A stretch of 64,000 nucleotides of DNA from Zanthoxylum bungeanum (taxonomy: Eukaryota > Streptophyta > Magnoliopsida > Sapindales > Rutaceae): positions 47,114-111,113 of the forward strand of contig SKCR01036785.1 of the NCBI GenBank assembly GCA_019454045.1. The letters are read 5' to 3'. This document shows, one piece after another, positions 19,527-31,471 of this stretch. The notes under the pieces are model-generated. The model saw nothing but the letters and a program-made list of their open reading frames with translations, had not been told where the DNA came from and ran no database searches. A program made the position numbers and the translations under genes. The first letter of the stretch is position 1. Every line of letters starts with the position of its first letter.

Positions 19527-21939
19527 TATTATCAAGCATGAAAAAGTTAGGGTTAAAATTGGGGATAATCAATTGAAGCATGATTTGGTTAATTGGATGT
19601 TAAAGTATGCTTGTATGTTGATGAATTGAAGTTGTGCATGATCAATTTCATGAAATTGGATTGGATTCAATTTTCCCCAAATTTTGGGCATGACAAATTG
19701 GGTAAAATCAATTGAAGCATGATTTGATTAAATTGATTGATTAAGTATGCTTAAATGTTGTTGAATTAATGATTGATTGGATCAATTTGAAGAAATTGTG
19801 TTTGGAACAAATTTCCCCAATTTTTTATGTTGGCATAAAGTGATAAATTTGTGTAAACTTGATTTTGAGCATGTTTGATGAAATTGGATGATTTAGAATG
19901 CTTAAAGTATGTTTAATTGATGATTGATTGGATCAATTTGTTGAAATTGTGTTTGGAACAAATTTCCCCAAATTGTTTATGATGGCCGAAATTAAAGAAC
20001 CCTAAATGTCTTGGAATTTTTTGATTTTTGAACATTGGATGTGTTGGAAATCATTTGGGAATATGATTGAATGTCGATTGTGAAATTAATTGGATTGAAT
20101 TCGAATCGGACGTAAAATCCCCAAATTGCCAAGAGACTTTAAAGCATGTAAAATGGGTTTGGTTTTAATAAATTGTGTTGGACACTATTTGATGTTGAAT
20201 TGCATGATTAAGTATGCTAATTGATGTTTTAGAAATATTAATTAGGTGGTTAATTATGTATGACACTTAGGTTAATTAATTATGAAATTTGGAATTTTAT
20301 AAGTTAATTAATTGTGCTTGTTTTTGGAAATTGGGCCTTATAAGTTGTAATTGGGCTTTTGGGCTTTGTTGTACAAAGTTGGGTTTAGGCAAAATTGGTT
20401 GGATCCAATTAGGGCCAAAACCGCATCCATAAAGTCCAATTATGACTTAATGAACCTTAATTATTTAATTGGGCCTAATGGGCCAAAGTTAATTTAAAGG
20501 CTTATGGGGTAACTCCCGGATTGGATTTTGGTTATTTGGTTTGACCCGAGTTGACCAAAAGTCCACGCCTTAAGAAATTAATTAAAAGCCCATTGGACTT
20601 TAATTAAATAAACGTTTGACGTTAATTGGGCTTTGAGACCCATAACGATTGAATTTGGAATTTAAATCGTAGAAGGTTCGTTAATAAAAGTGTAATATTT
20701 AATTTGGAATTAAATAGAGAATTAGAATTAAATGCGTATTAAATTGGATTTAATTATGTAGTTTAATTTAATTCGAGAATTCGTGCTTTGAGTACTTATT
20801 AGTAAAACGAGTTTGACTCGAGCAAAAATCAAATCGTTGTTTGAACATTGGATGATCACTAATTATCAGATTAATTAATTGGATTAGATTGATTGATAAC
20901 ATGCTTGTATGAATACATGGTTGCGATGCGTGAATAATGTATATCGGATGAATATTAGTCGGGTGGGGCAATTTTGGAAATTGTTGTAATAAATTTGATT
21001 TATTAAATTGGACCTGCGTGTCCAGCCATATCACCTCTATACTCCTTGTATTCTCTTCTCACCTATTCCCCTCAATGTAAATGAGGTTTCTTTAGAAGTG
21101 TAGTGTAACGGGTAGAAGTAAATACATGTGCTAGCTTTGGAGAGAGAAAATGAGAGATTTGATCTAGGATCAATGTAAAGTATCCATCCGCATATCATTA
21201 TTATTTTATTTTCATACTCGCTTTATTATGTGTTTAGAATGCATGTTTAAGGGTGTATGATGATGAGACCTTAACAAAGATAATTAAATTGGTAGCCAAT
21301 TTGCACGCGAAAAACCCTCGCTTAATATCAAGTGTCTTTCCTTCCACTGAGTGATTCTTACTCAAGATCCGAGATTGGCATTGGGTTGTTGGCCAAAGTC
21401 AAGCCATTTGTCCGTCGAAGATGTGTTTGAATCACGAGAGTTTTGTTCCATATCGGTGTCTTGTCCAAGTTGTGGTTTGTTGGCCAAAGTCAAGACCACT
21501 TCTTGTCCATCGACATTGATTACGAAGCTTTCCATGGTCAATGGGTCACACTTGACTGGGATCACTAGGTTTGTTGTGCCAAAGCCAAGGCTTAGTTGAT
21601 TCAGAGGAAAAAGGTTAGGTAATACATTGGATGTATTGGCATATATAAGATATATGTTTAGGATTTGGATATCTGCCTACTGGATCTAGGAATTGGATGG
21701 GATCCAATTGATCTTCGAGATCTACCTAGTTAATTATCATACAATTTGTTGGCCAAAGTCAAGATTGTGTGATATTTAACGGGATCCTAGCCCACTAGGA
21801 AACATGGTTTCCCGAGTACTCGACAGAGGGTTAGAGGCTCGCCGAAAAATAGTGGGAGGCAAGAATTGAATTTGCAATACTCGTTCAATTACTCGCCATA
21901 CGCGCTCATTCAAATTATTTCGTTGTTAGATTAAATGTT
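19527..21939 (+). other. E2 long leader
   Basis: About 2.4 kb without sense coding capacity. The first ~500 bases repeat phrases like GATTGATTGGATCAATTTG and GAAATTGTGTTTGG at roughly 120-190 base intervals. The TTTGTTGGCCAAAGTCAAG motif occurs at 21386-21403 (short by one base), 21476-21494 and 21745-21763. An antisense open frame (21565-21362) matches that of E1 and E5. Several inverted repeats around TGG are present (for example about 20697-20715). Confidence 0.75.
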
Positions 21940-22205
21940 AGTTGGACTAATATTTAAAATTGTTGTTTTAATAAACAGTTGGACTGTATTATAGCTGATT
22001 ATATATAATTGGATTATATTAATCAATATATTTGAATTAATTAATTTCAGCTTACAGTTGATTTTATAATTGGATTATAGTAATCAATGTAATTGAGGTT
22101 AATTAATTTAAATTATATTTGATTATATAGTTGGACTATTATAATCATTATAATCAATAGTACCACAAATCGTTGATTAAATAGTTGGACTATTAGAATC
22201 AAGAT
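21940..22205 (+). repeat. E2 GTTGATTAAATAGTTGGACT repeat array in place of the gag N-terminus
   Basis: Five imperfect units near 21943, 21980, 22070, 22126 and 22173, the same array as in E1 (opposite strand), E4 and E5. Confidence 0.7.
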
Positions 22206-22600
22206 AAAATGAAAGATTAGTGTTTAAAACATAATCCTGGGTGAAAATGTATTTAAACGACTTTAACTTTCAAATTGGGAATAATTTCAAGATGGTCTTG
22301 GAAATTAATAAGTTATTTTATTTGATAAAATAATGAATTATGCCTAAAGCCCGGAATTAAGCGAATAAGTGGAATATGAAATTTGGAATATTCATATAAT
22401 GATAACTTTAGCGCTTAATCCATTATACTTGTCAAGTAGACTCCTTTATTTATGAATCAGAATTAAGGATTAGATCCTTAGACATGATAATGAAATTGAA
22501 GGACATATCCTAAGAAGGAATTGAAGACGAGCAAGGCTCTTACTTCAAATATGTTTGTCATAATTATGTTCACAACTAGTATTGAAATTGGATTTTAAAT
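22206..22600 (+). pseudogene. E2 gag remnant
   Basis: Only scraps of gag remain. AATAACTT... then a stretch ending in GAATTGAAGACGAGCAAGGC (22519-22538) corresponds to the gag tail MKE-x-KAG-KA of E3. The zinc knuckle and basic region present in E1 are deleted here, so this copy lost still more than E1. Confidence 0.55.
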
Positions 22601-25085
22601 ACTTAGTGTGATACATAAATATGTACTGTTGTGCAGAATCTGCTTTAAGCAGGATACTGACTTCAGATGAGATTACTCTGCGAATTGAAAACGGGACGAT
22701 AGTCGCTGTTTTAACCGTAGATACCTAACTTTAGGAATTACCCTGGGTATGTACTTAAATTAGGGAACTGTTATAATGTAACTAGATACATTATCTCTAT
22801 ATCAGTGTTTAATCCGTTGCGGGTGAACCTTTATATTCTAGAACACTAAAGTGTTTTATTATATAAAGATGATACTGAGATAAACACATTAGATGTAAAT
22901 AACAGCATTTATATTTAGAATATAAATAAATCTCACATATATAACATGACACCTTAATAGCTCAAACTGATTTGATCAATTAAGAGACTTATTTGTGGCA
23001 TTGTAGTTTGGGACACAATTGAACAAGACTCGTATATCCACACTTTTGAAGAGTGGGTACTAGGACTGATTTGACTATTCAAATAAGGTCTACGAATCTA
23101 GTTTATTTGATATAATACCTAAAACACTATTTACTTGGTAATAGTGTAAGGGCCACCGATCTGTTAGCCCTATTCATGGTGAAGTAAGTGGGCCCATATC
23201 TAGCTAGGCTAGATGTGAACATGAATATTTCGTGACCTTAACGGATGTGGCATCACGTTATGGTTATGTGTTTCTTTTGAAGAACACAAATCGGAAACTT
23301 TAAAGTTTCGACGCGAAGTAAATAAACAGATCGGTTATAGTATTATGCCGCCACGGTAAGACCGTAATGAAAATACTTAAGCAGTAAGTTTCTCGTATAC
23401 TTGAAAGAGTATAGTATTCTTTCAATGGGGACTCCTCCCGGAACACGTCATTTTGACGGTGTGTCCGAACAGGATTAACCGAATTTTGTTAGACATAATA
23501 AGATTAATCACGAGTCGCTTTGAGCTACCATTTCCTTCAACGGATTAGCTTTAAACAGTGCAAGAACTTATTTTGAATAAGGTTCCATAATAATCTGTTT
23601 GACAGATATCATATTAGATATGAACGGGAAAGAAACCGGGTTTCTCATTCCTGACTATTTGGGTATGCTTGGCATATGTTTGGATGATACCAAACTAAAA
23701 CCCAAATATGATAAGTGCCAATTGTGAGTCATCCTAAGGATACCATAAGTATTGTACTTAACACCTCACAAGAGAACAATTAGATTGTTGCTAACCATGC
23801 GGTTTTCCTAAGAGGAATACCGATATGCAGTGGTAAGTGGGAGGATAGTATAACTCGATGAAAATCGGAGTAATATTGTTCAAGGCATTGAATCTTAATG
23901 GAACAAATATAGTTGATCAAGGATGAAACTATACCATTAATCTTCGAATACACGAGAACAAAGGAAGTGATACGAGGTATCGACTCCCTATTATGACAAA
24001 GTGTCATGAGTCCGAAATGGATTCCATGTATATCAACCAGTTTGGATACTAGTTGATGTACCACATGGCATTGTGCCTACTGGTACTATATAAGTCTTCA
24101 AGGAAGACGTACATGGATGGCAACATACCAACGTATAAAGCTAGGCTTTTAACGGAAAGGTATCGTTATCGACATTGTGTTGATTACGATTCAACCTTTT
24201 ACCTATTGCCATGGTAGATCCATTTGGATGATGCTTGCTGACGCGAGCATAAGTTCTTGGAATTATCATTTTGATGCAATCATAATGGTGTATGATTTAA
24301 TTCAAAATGAGAATGATTCTTGTGTAAATAAGAGGGGTAGTGGGAGCGCACTAACAGTGGCTGTCCTATAAAATAATGATAATACGTCATTTCTTGGAAA
24401 TGATATTCCCATAAAATAAATGTCGGCGAAAGCTTGGCTTTCGAAATACTCTCCGTGGAACCGTACATTGAAAAATGTACAAGACCTGGTGTATCATACG
24501 CTTTGAGCATATGGATTCACAAACAGGCTAATCCGAGTGATAGTCACTGGATTGATGTTAGGAACATCCGTTAGTATCTTAGAGAACTAAGGATGCTTTC
24601 TTAGTCTATGGAGAAGGAGAACTTGAAGTGACTGGGATCACTGTAGCAAGTTTCCTATAACCGATAAAGACGACTAAAAGTCTCAAACGGTACTATACAG
24701 TTTGAATAACGGTGCAGTGAGCTAGAAATCTTCCAAGCAAGATACAGTTACCGAATAAACAACACATGCGGGTTAATTGCAGCAGCTGAGGCAGTAATAG
24801 GAGTCATTTGGGTTGATACATATCTAATTAGATTAGATATAGTTCTGTTAGCAGCTGAGCTAGGCATCAACACAGGCTAAAGAATTAATGGTCTCATCAA
24901 CGACCCAGATACATACTTACATATTCATCTGATTCGTTCGGATCATACATCGTGGCGATGTGATGATCAAATAAATCGCATCAAGATGATAATCATGCAA
25001 ATCCGCTGACGAAAGCTTTTCTCAGCAATTTGAGCGAACTGTACATAGTTCGAGTGTGGGACACTTGAGTGACTGGCTATGTGCC
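22601..25085 (+). pseudogene. E2 pol remnant (protease-integrase-RT-RNase H)
   Basis: Protease-like segment at about 22620-22760. GAG-pre-integrase at about 22990-23060 reads like CHCSLGHN in broken frames. Integrase at about 23175-23300 contains DVASRYGYVFLLK as in E1. RT at 24100-24250 contains RSIWMMLADAS and is then deleted relative to E3. The YIDD position (24361-24397) reads with the same out-of-frame ATAATGATAAT as E1 and E4. RNase H at 24500-24800 has GIT-V-A-S (24634-24651) where E3 has GYTDAS. Numerous stops. Confidence 0.85.
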
Positions 25086-25096
25086 AAGTAGGAGAT
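25086..25096 (+). other. E2 polypurine tract
   Basis: AAGTAGGAGAT immediately before the 3' LTR, the primer for plus-strand DNA synthesis. E4 has AAGTGGGAGAT at the matching place; E1 and E3 have lost it. Confidence 0.8.
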
Positions 25097-27248
25097 TGTT
25101 GGACAAAATGACCCAGAGCGTCACTATTTGCACAGATCATTGTGTTGTTGTAGCAAATTAACTATGTGACAAGGAAATTGCACTCTCATCATTTGTGATT
25201 AGATCACCATAGATGTTAAATGAAGAGAGGTCCCTATGATTAGTTCCTGGATTGAGAATGATATGAGACAGTATCAATCCCCGAAGGATTAATCATTAAA
25301 TATCCCTAGCCGAGTATTATCGAGACTGGACATCGATAATACGGAATAGGCTAGTATTGCACTTGTGCGTGTTGTGAGGGCACAACGGCATAGTTCTCAT
25401 ATATATGTATCAGATACTTATGCAAGTGCGATAGGAGGTCGTGTTTCACCGATGGTACGGGAAACAGCTTCGCTCTGGATAGACCCCTCGGAATCCCATT
25501 GGTATTATGACTATGTGTCTATGGGAGGCCGAAATCAAGGTAGGTGTGTATAGTCTTAACCTGAGACTTACATCGCTAATACTTGCGATAATCGGTGGAC
25601 TTTGGTCTTGGTGGTACATGGCTTTAACCGGTTCTGCGTACACCACTTCTGGGTTTATCAGAGAGTCGTAGTGTATTGGGTGTGATGTCAAGACGGAAGT
25701 ATCACTTCAGTCATAGTGGAGATGATGTCACGCAGGATACGGTACTAGTGCTCTTGAGTGATGCGCATCCAATCATGATATTATGACCAGGTCATGAATA
25801 TCTGATTATAGAGACTAGTTACCAGACATCCGACATGTGCTTCGGACGGGGCAGACACTTATCCAGCCCCAGCCCTAGCACGTGACTATCCGATACTGGG
25901 CCGATATACACAATACTACGGAATACTACGCTTGATACAGATCTATATATTCCTGTAAGAATATTTCTGGAGAATTGGGTAGGCATGGCGCTTTGCTAGA
26001 AGCCAACCTTTTCTTGTAAATCGGTACAAACGTAGTACGAGGTACTTACATGTTCGGATAGTCCGATAACCGTATTTACTGCCAACATATCCGTGGATCT
26101 CATGGGTCGCTTCCTGAAGATTCACCGATGATGTATGACTCGCACTTTAATTAATCTGGGATTAATTGGAAGAGAGAGAAAATTAATCTGGGATTAATTC
26201 GATGAGAGAGAAAATTAATCTGGGATTAATTACGGAGATATTTTATATGGGATAAAATATCGTTTAAAGAGAGAGAAAGATTAATTTGGAATTAATCGGT
26301 AAAATAATATATTCGATATATTATACGAAATTAGATTTCGACGCGGAATTGAAATTGGATTTTAATTCGGGCGAACGAATTAATTTAGAATTAATTCGTT
26401 AGCGACGTGAATAGTGAATTCGCTAGGCGTAATCACTTAATTACGACGCGACGGAAAATTCGTTAATTTGGAATTAGCGAACCCGAGCCCGAGAGTGATT
26501 GCGAGTGCATTCGCATTTCGAATTCGAACGCGGCACGCAAGTCACATCAAGCGTCAAATCGCTAGTCGCATCAATTGTCAAATCACTTGTCACTTTGAGT
26601 GATGTGACATGACATGTTGTCACTTTAATAAAGTGACTTGATGTGAATAGTGATAGTTGATTGAAAAGCACTTTTGCTTTTTGACTTTGCCTTTTTGAAA
26701 ATTAAAAGGAATTGATTATTAGAAATAAAAGTGGTAAATGGTTTTAATTAATTTTGGAAATTAAATATAAACATCATTACACTTTTTCACTCTCTCTCTC
26801 CCCTTTTACGTTTTTGTTGAAACCTTTTTCCCTCTCTTTTCTTCTTCTCTTCCTCACGGCTTGGAGCCAAATTTCTTCTCTCATTTTTGGTGATGGCCGA
26901 ATCTATGAGAAGCAAGGAAGAAGATGATGTGCTAGCACACCTTGAGTGATACATAGGTGATAGGGAAGTGTTCTTGTGAGCATGGAACCATCTTTTGGAG
27001 CTTGAAGCTTGAAGCTTCCATGATGTCCACCCATGGCCGAAAATTTGAAGATTTTTCACAGCCCAAACCGTGCAGTCCACTGCAATGGAGAGGTCAAAAC
27101 CGAGCTCAACAAAGCAAGAAAAAGACTTGTGTTCTTTGCATCTCAAACAATCATTGTGAGTATTTGTTTCCGCCATTATTCCTTGATGTGTTCATGCAAT
27201 TTTATGCTTGTTTTGGATGATTCTTGGGACCTAATTAGGAACTCAACA
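25097..27248 (+). repeat. E2 3' LTR
   Basis: 2152 bp, TGTTGG to CTCAACA, nearly identical to the 5' LTR. The main difference is one extra copy of the unit containing GAGAGAGAAAATTAATCTGG (26161-26230), probably slippage between the short inverted repeats during reverse transcription or replication. Confidence 0.95.
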
Positions 27249-27330
27249 CCTCTTAAATATAATAGTACCCCAGGTATACTACATATATAAGACACTGCTA
27301 TTCTCTTACTGTAGTCACTGACTCGCTAGA
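27249..27330 (-). other. Gypsy-A leader, right part
   Basis: Short sequence between E2 and the primer binding site. It begins with the duplicated CCTCT. Confidence 0.6.
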
Positions 27331-27346
27331 CCATGCTCCGATACCA
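27331..27346 (-). other. Gypsy-A primer binding site
   Basis: TGGTATCGGAGCATGG on the minus strand, four bases inside the LTR end. Close to the initiator Met tRNA complement with changes at base 8 and after base 12. Confidence 0.75.
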
Positions 27347-27513
27347 TATTTGTAACAACCTCGATAAGAGAATGCTACCGGCAGGTAATCGATCCCATTG
27401 TCACCTAAGCCACTGACTTTATACCATAGAAATCCTACTTTTACCATAATATTATGCAATCTTAAAAATAGCTACACATGAAATCTAAGAATTAGCACGA
27501 ATGCATGATCATG

Positions 27514-27532
27514 ATATATATATATATATATA
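27514..27532. repeat. (AT)n microsatellite
   Basis: About nine AT units inside the Gypsy-A LTR. Confidence 0.9.
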
Positions 27533-27963
27533 AAATATTTGAAAGTATCTATCATATTTACATCATCATCATATGTCTATCATATATCAAAAATCATACA
27601 TCAAAATGAAATACCAGAAAACTATATTCTATGTGAACATAGATCTGCAATGATGGACCCCATGACTAGTGACTGCAGCATAACCCCTGTCTCTGAATTC
27701 AGTCCCTAAAAGTTGATCGTGGCTCACCAAAGATGGATCTTGTAAAAGAGCTGGACAGTGGGGGATGAGTCATATGAAACTCAATGAGTGGATCTACAAA
27801 ATCAAAGAAATAATATCAGTGTAAACATAAAAAATCATCTTAACTTTAGATCATTTCTGAAAGCCTTTGTTTTCGAAAGCTAACTCTTTTCTTTTAAACT
27901 TGAGAAAACTATTTTTGAAATATTTTCTGTATAAAATCTCTGGAACTGTAAAAAACCTAACGC

Positions 27964-28130
27964 ATGGGGGCATTACATATCGCCATCCCCCATAAGCTTA
28001 TCTAGTGGTCTTGGGGCGTTGCGTATCGCCGTCCACCAAGCCACTGATTTAGAACCAGAAGTGCTTATCCATGCTACTACCCGACCGTGAAACTAGGGGT
28101 CTAGGGGTGTTACGTGTCCCCATACCCTAG
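27964..28130 (-). repeat. Gypsy-A LTR hairpin array (three units)
   Basis: Unit 1: perfect 7-base stem 27964-27970 with 27987-27993. Unit 2: 10 pairs with one bulged base, 28004-28014 with 28036-28045. Unit 3: 6-base stem 28101-28106 with 28125-28130. The stems are unrelated to each other, but the loops share a core like GCATTACATATCGCCATC, weaker in unit 3. It lies at the same place as the six-unit array in the other gypsy LTR. Confidence 0.8.
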
Positions 28131-28578
28131 CCCTAAACTAGAATCTAGAGACAGCAATCATCCCTAGTCCTGAGCTAAGTGTACACACGTTCTTTTTACG
28201 TCAATTCCATAAGTCAGAGCTGGTGTGGGTTTTTCTCCCATGCCTCCAAAATCATAAATACTCATAGAAATAACAGATAATCAATATGGCTAATTTCCTA
28301 AAGCATTTAAAGTAAATCTTGATCAATAACAAGTAAATACACATCAACTTTGAAATAAAAAGCATACACTCACAGATTTTGAAGTTTGGTCAACCCCACT
28401 TCATATCGCTGAGGGAGATCGCGGTTCCTGTTGAGAAACTAAATCGGATAAACTGAATAAGAGTATAAACCGTAATACATGATTTGAAATTAAATAAGAC
28501 TTCTTACTTCAATTAAAATATCATCTCTATCTGTCATGTATGAGTGTCTTTATGTCGGTATGAGTCCCATAAGATGTG

Positions 28579-30187
28579 TGATGAGCGAAAGGTATATCAT
28601 TATTTACTGCCCATTTTACATAATATTTTGTATAGTTTCTCAAATTTTGTGAATATTTTGATTTATTTTTTGTTATTTTATAGATAAATAAGATTTCAGG
28701 ACTCAATGGAATCAAATTATGTCTGAAACGATAAAAACGGACAAAAAGAGAAAAAATGGAAATTCATGTCACGAAGAGTACACCTTCTACATCACGACGC
28801 GCCTCAATTACTATACTTCTGACACTCGTCACCGTCATGACATCACCATATTAGCATGTCAGCTAATGATTCATTTGCTGATAGTTGCATGCCATGTTTC
28901 AGCATCTCAACAAGGTCGTGTACATGGGTCAGAAGTTAGCGGCGCGTCACGACGCAAAAGCCTTCTGCGTCGCGACGCGCAAGGCCAAATTTTACCTATA
29001 AATTGAGGTCGATTTCATTTGAAAATTTCATATTTTCTTATGGGGAATTTCCTTAGAATACTAATAAGAGATTATATTGCTTGTTTATTTACAGTTTTCT
29101 TGTATTTAATTTTTATATTAAGCAATAAATCTTTCTTTGTTTTACTTTAAAATATTAGTAGGTAACTTCTTTCTGCTGGGGTGAATGGTAAACCTGTTAT
29201 TATGATAATTTAGATTAATCTCCATTAGTTATAATATATAAACTATCTTAAAATCTGACTTAATCAGGATACCGCCTATATGGTTGGTTGGTAATATAAT
29301 GTAGATTTATCTATTATAATATGAGAGATTTCTAAATTAGAAGTAATAAAATGGATCCTCTAACCCCCATCATTTTATTTTATTATTTTATTTTACCTTT
29401 TTAATTTTCAAGTTTATTTTATGTTCTTTTATTTATTTATGTCTTTAATAATCCTAGATATATGTTGTAACTAAATGTCGTATATAGGGTTATGATGAAT
29501 TCTAATATCACCGGTTTATAAGTTGGTTATTTTGAGCCTTGGGTAATATATTAGTTTATTTATTGAGTCTTAAACTTAATGTTTCTTATTAATTGGCCAC
29601 TAATAAGATTGATTTGGTAAACTTAAATTGAACTTGACGAAGAGATTTTAGGTTTCAGCCTTAGACTCAATAGCTCACGATCTCACCTTAGGGTAAATAT
29701 CCTTAGGGTAGATTTCCTTCCAGGATAGACATATACCTGTCGGGCGTGGGTAGCCACAATTGAAACTTAATTTAATGAATTCAGAGTTTCTTGGTTAACA
29801 TAGACATATGGTTAATTGGGTCACTTTGGGTCTTTGCATCTGACCATCGACATAGGCTTTTGCATATTTTCATGTTCTAGGTTAATAAACCGATATATTA
29901 CACAAACATGAGATAATCACTTCATCTTTAAATGATTTTGGAAGGATTCACAACCCTTGATATCTTTATAATATTGATTTTTCCTTAAATTTACTTACGC
30001 ACTATTTTATTTACTTGTTTCAGAAAAAAATCACCATCCAACCAACCATCAAATCAATTAGATACTCATAAATATTTAACTTCAATAAATTAATAGCGTA
30101 GGTATTAAGTCCTCATGGGATCGATATATTTTATACTACTTGAGTGATACGTTCGCTTGCATTATGTGTGTGTTTGTACACTGATCA
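28579..30187 (+). repeat. GY2 5' LTR
   Basis: TGATGAGCG at 28579 to CTGATCA at 30187, 1609 bp. Contains CG-rich dyads in an AT-rich setting, including the perfect palindrome GCGTCGCGACGC (28967-28978), and a single ACCGCCTATATGG unit (about 29268-29292), fewer than in the solo copies. Confidence 0.9.
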
Positions 30188-30192
30188 TGTTT

Positions 30193-30211
30193 TTGGCACC
30201 GTTGCCGGGGA
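30193..30211 (+). other. GY2 primer binding site (Asp tRNA type)
   Basis: TTGGCACCGTTGCCGGGGA five bases after the LTR, one base off the TGGCGCC-GTTGCCGGGGA complement of Asp tRNA used by Athila elements. Confidence 0.88.
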
Positions 30212-30426
30212 CTTGTTTATCTTTTACTATTAATTTTGAGGTTACATATGTTTCTTGTGTCTAATTTTTTTTTTATTAATTATTTTTGTTTTCTTGTGTT
30301 TTAGGTTCTTAGAAACTACATGAGAAGAACTAGAAGCTTTGAAATCCGTCTGCTTGACCTAGAAATTGAAAGAACAATCAGATAGTTGAGAAGGGAAAGT
30401 GAGAAGGCCAAGAAGCACTGATCAAC

Positions 30427-31471
30427 ATGAACAATCAAGAACCTGAACCTTTGAAAGTTGCACTAACAATTCCCATTCGAGACAGAACTATTCCGGTGGT
30501 TGATGGCTTCATATCATGTATCGTACTTCCTCCCTTACTAGTGAATGCGTGTGACATCAAAACTAGCATTCAGATGATACATCAATCAATTCAGTTTGGG
30601 GGAAGTGCAACTGAAGATCCTAATGCCCACATCAGTAACTTCCTGGAAGTCTGTGGAACAACCAATTATAAACGAACGGCAGAAGAAGCAATGAGACAGT
30701 GTGTGTTCCCATATTCCTTGAAAGACAAAGCTAAAGCTTAGCTCTATTCACTACCAATAGATTCCATGATAACTTGGAACACTCTTGCCACAAAATTCCT
30801 TGTAAAATATTTTCCCCCAGCCAGAACAGCAAAGCTGAGGAACGACATCAGATCCCTTATGCAACATGACTTAAAATCTCTTTACGAAGCTTGGGAAAAG
30901 TGCAATGAATTGCTTAGAAAATGTCTTCACCATGAGATTGTAAAGTGGCTACAAGTCCAAACCTTATACAATGGACTTTCTGGACTAATGAGAACCACAA
31001 TAGTGCTGCTGTTAGAGGAGCTTTAATGGAAAAAGGAGAAGATCATGCCTGAGACTTAATTGACGAAATGGCCAACAATAATTCCTTGTGGCCAACAGAA
31101 ATGAGCATGATCCAATGAATAGTAGGAATCTACGAAGTATGAGCCAACACAGTAATGAATGCCAAGCTGGATCAGATATGTAAATTCATGGAAACTTTTA
31201 CCATGTAGGGTAATTTTGGATCCACAAGTTCTCCATATGGAGGATCAGCAGAGGCAGAATCTTACAACCAACATGATGAGACTGTGAACTATGTCAGCAA
31301 TTTCAACAAACAGGGAAACAATCCATATTCCAATACTTACAACCTAGGTTAGAGGAACCATGTCAATTTCGTATGGTGCAACACTGCAGGGTAAAGGAAC
31401 AATCCACCATCAAGATTCCAATAGAAGAATAAAAGTAGGAGTATAAGAAGAAGCCATTAATAGAAAATTTG
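30427..31471 (+). pseudogene. GY2 gag, N-terminal and middle part (broken)
   Basis: Frame 30427-30741 reads IQFGGSATEDPNAHISNFLE and AMRQCVFPYSLKDKAKA, the start of the gypsy gag capsid domain. A TAG stop then separates it from 30766-31026, which reads TWNTLATKFLVKYFPPARTA, SLYEAWEKCNELLRKC and VQTLYNGLSG. These are contiguous in intact Athila gag. After 31026 the frame shifts and decays. The element is cut at 31471 by the inverted solo LTR; gag resumes at 33292. Confidence 0.85.

Larger units (their letters stand above)
17388..27248 (+). mobile_element. E2: complete, young Ty1/copia element, non-autonomous, plus strand
   Basis: 9861 bp. 5' LTR 17388-19512, primer binding site at 19514, polypurine tract 25086-25096, 3' LTR 25097-27248. 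Flanked by CCTCT on both sides (17383-17387 and 27249-27253). The two LTRs are nearly identical by eye apart from a duplicated repeat unit in the 3' LTR, so insertion is recent. Despite that, the internal region has no usable gag or pol: RT YIDD and the RNase H Asp are lost in the same form as in E1 and E4. Recent movement of a long-dead coding region implies help in trans. Confidence 0.95.
1500..28578 (-). mobile_element. Gypsy-A: Ty3/gypsy element, degenerate, split by several insertions
   Basis: The oldest element in the window, read on the minus strand. From right to left its pieces are: 5' LTR (27351-28578, cut by GY2), primer binding site (27331-27346), leader (27249-27330 and 17113-17387), gag (about 15955-17112), protease and linker (15332-15880), and reverse transcriptase (1500-2191). 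Copia E2 interrupts it at 17388-27248, and the Athila solo LTR GY1 (with E1 inside) at 2192-15331. Both interruptions are flanked by matching 5-base duplications, so the pieces were once contiguous. The long TGTAACA LTR and the style of gag and RT suggest a chromovirus of the Tekay/Del kind, which is an inference. RNase H, integrase and the 3' LTR are not visible to the left of 1500. Confidence 0.85.
27351..28578 (-). repeat. Gypsy-A 5' LTR, 3' part, cut by GY2
   Basis: Begins TGTAACAACCTC at 27351, which is the LTR 3' end read on the minus strand, next to the primer binding site. It shares order and phrases with the solo LTR at 44201: GATGCTACCGG near the start, a hairpin array, then GTGGGTTTTTCTCCCATGCC. 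It is interrupted at 28578, and the rest should lie beyond the window. Confidence 0.85.

Noticed and set aside
3129..27248. E1 and E2 as one inverted duplication of the locus
   Set aside because: They have different 5-base target duplications (CTAAA and CCTCT), different hosts (GY1 and Gypsy-A) and different internal deletions, so they are separate insertions.
28719..29006. 95-codon frame in the GY2 LTR
   Set aside because: No family resemblance, and the same region of the other two Athila LTRs does not keep it open.
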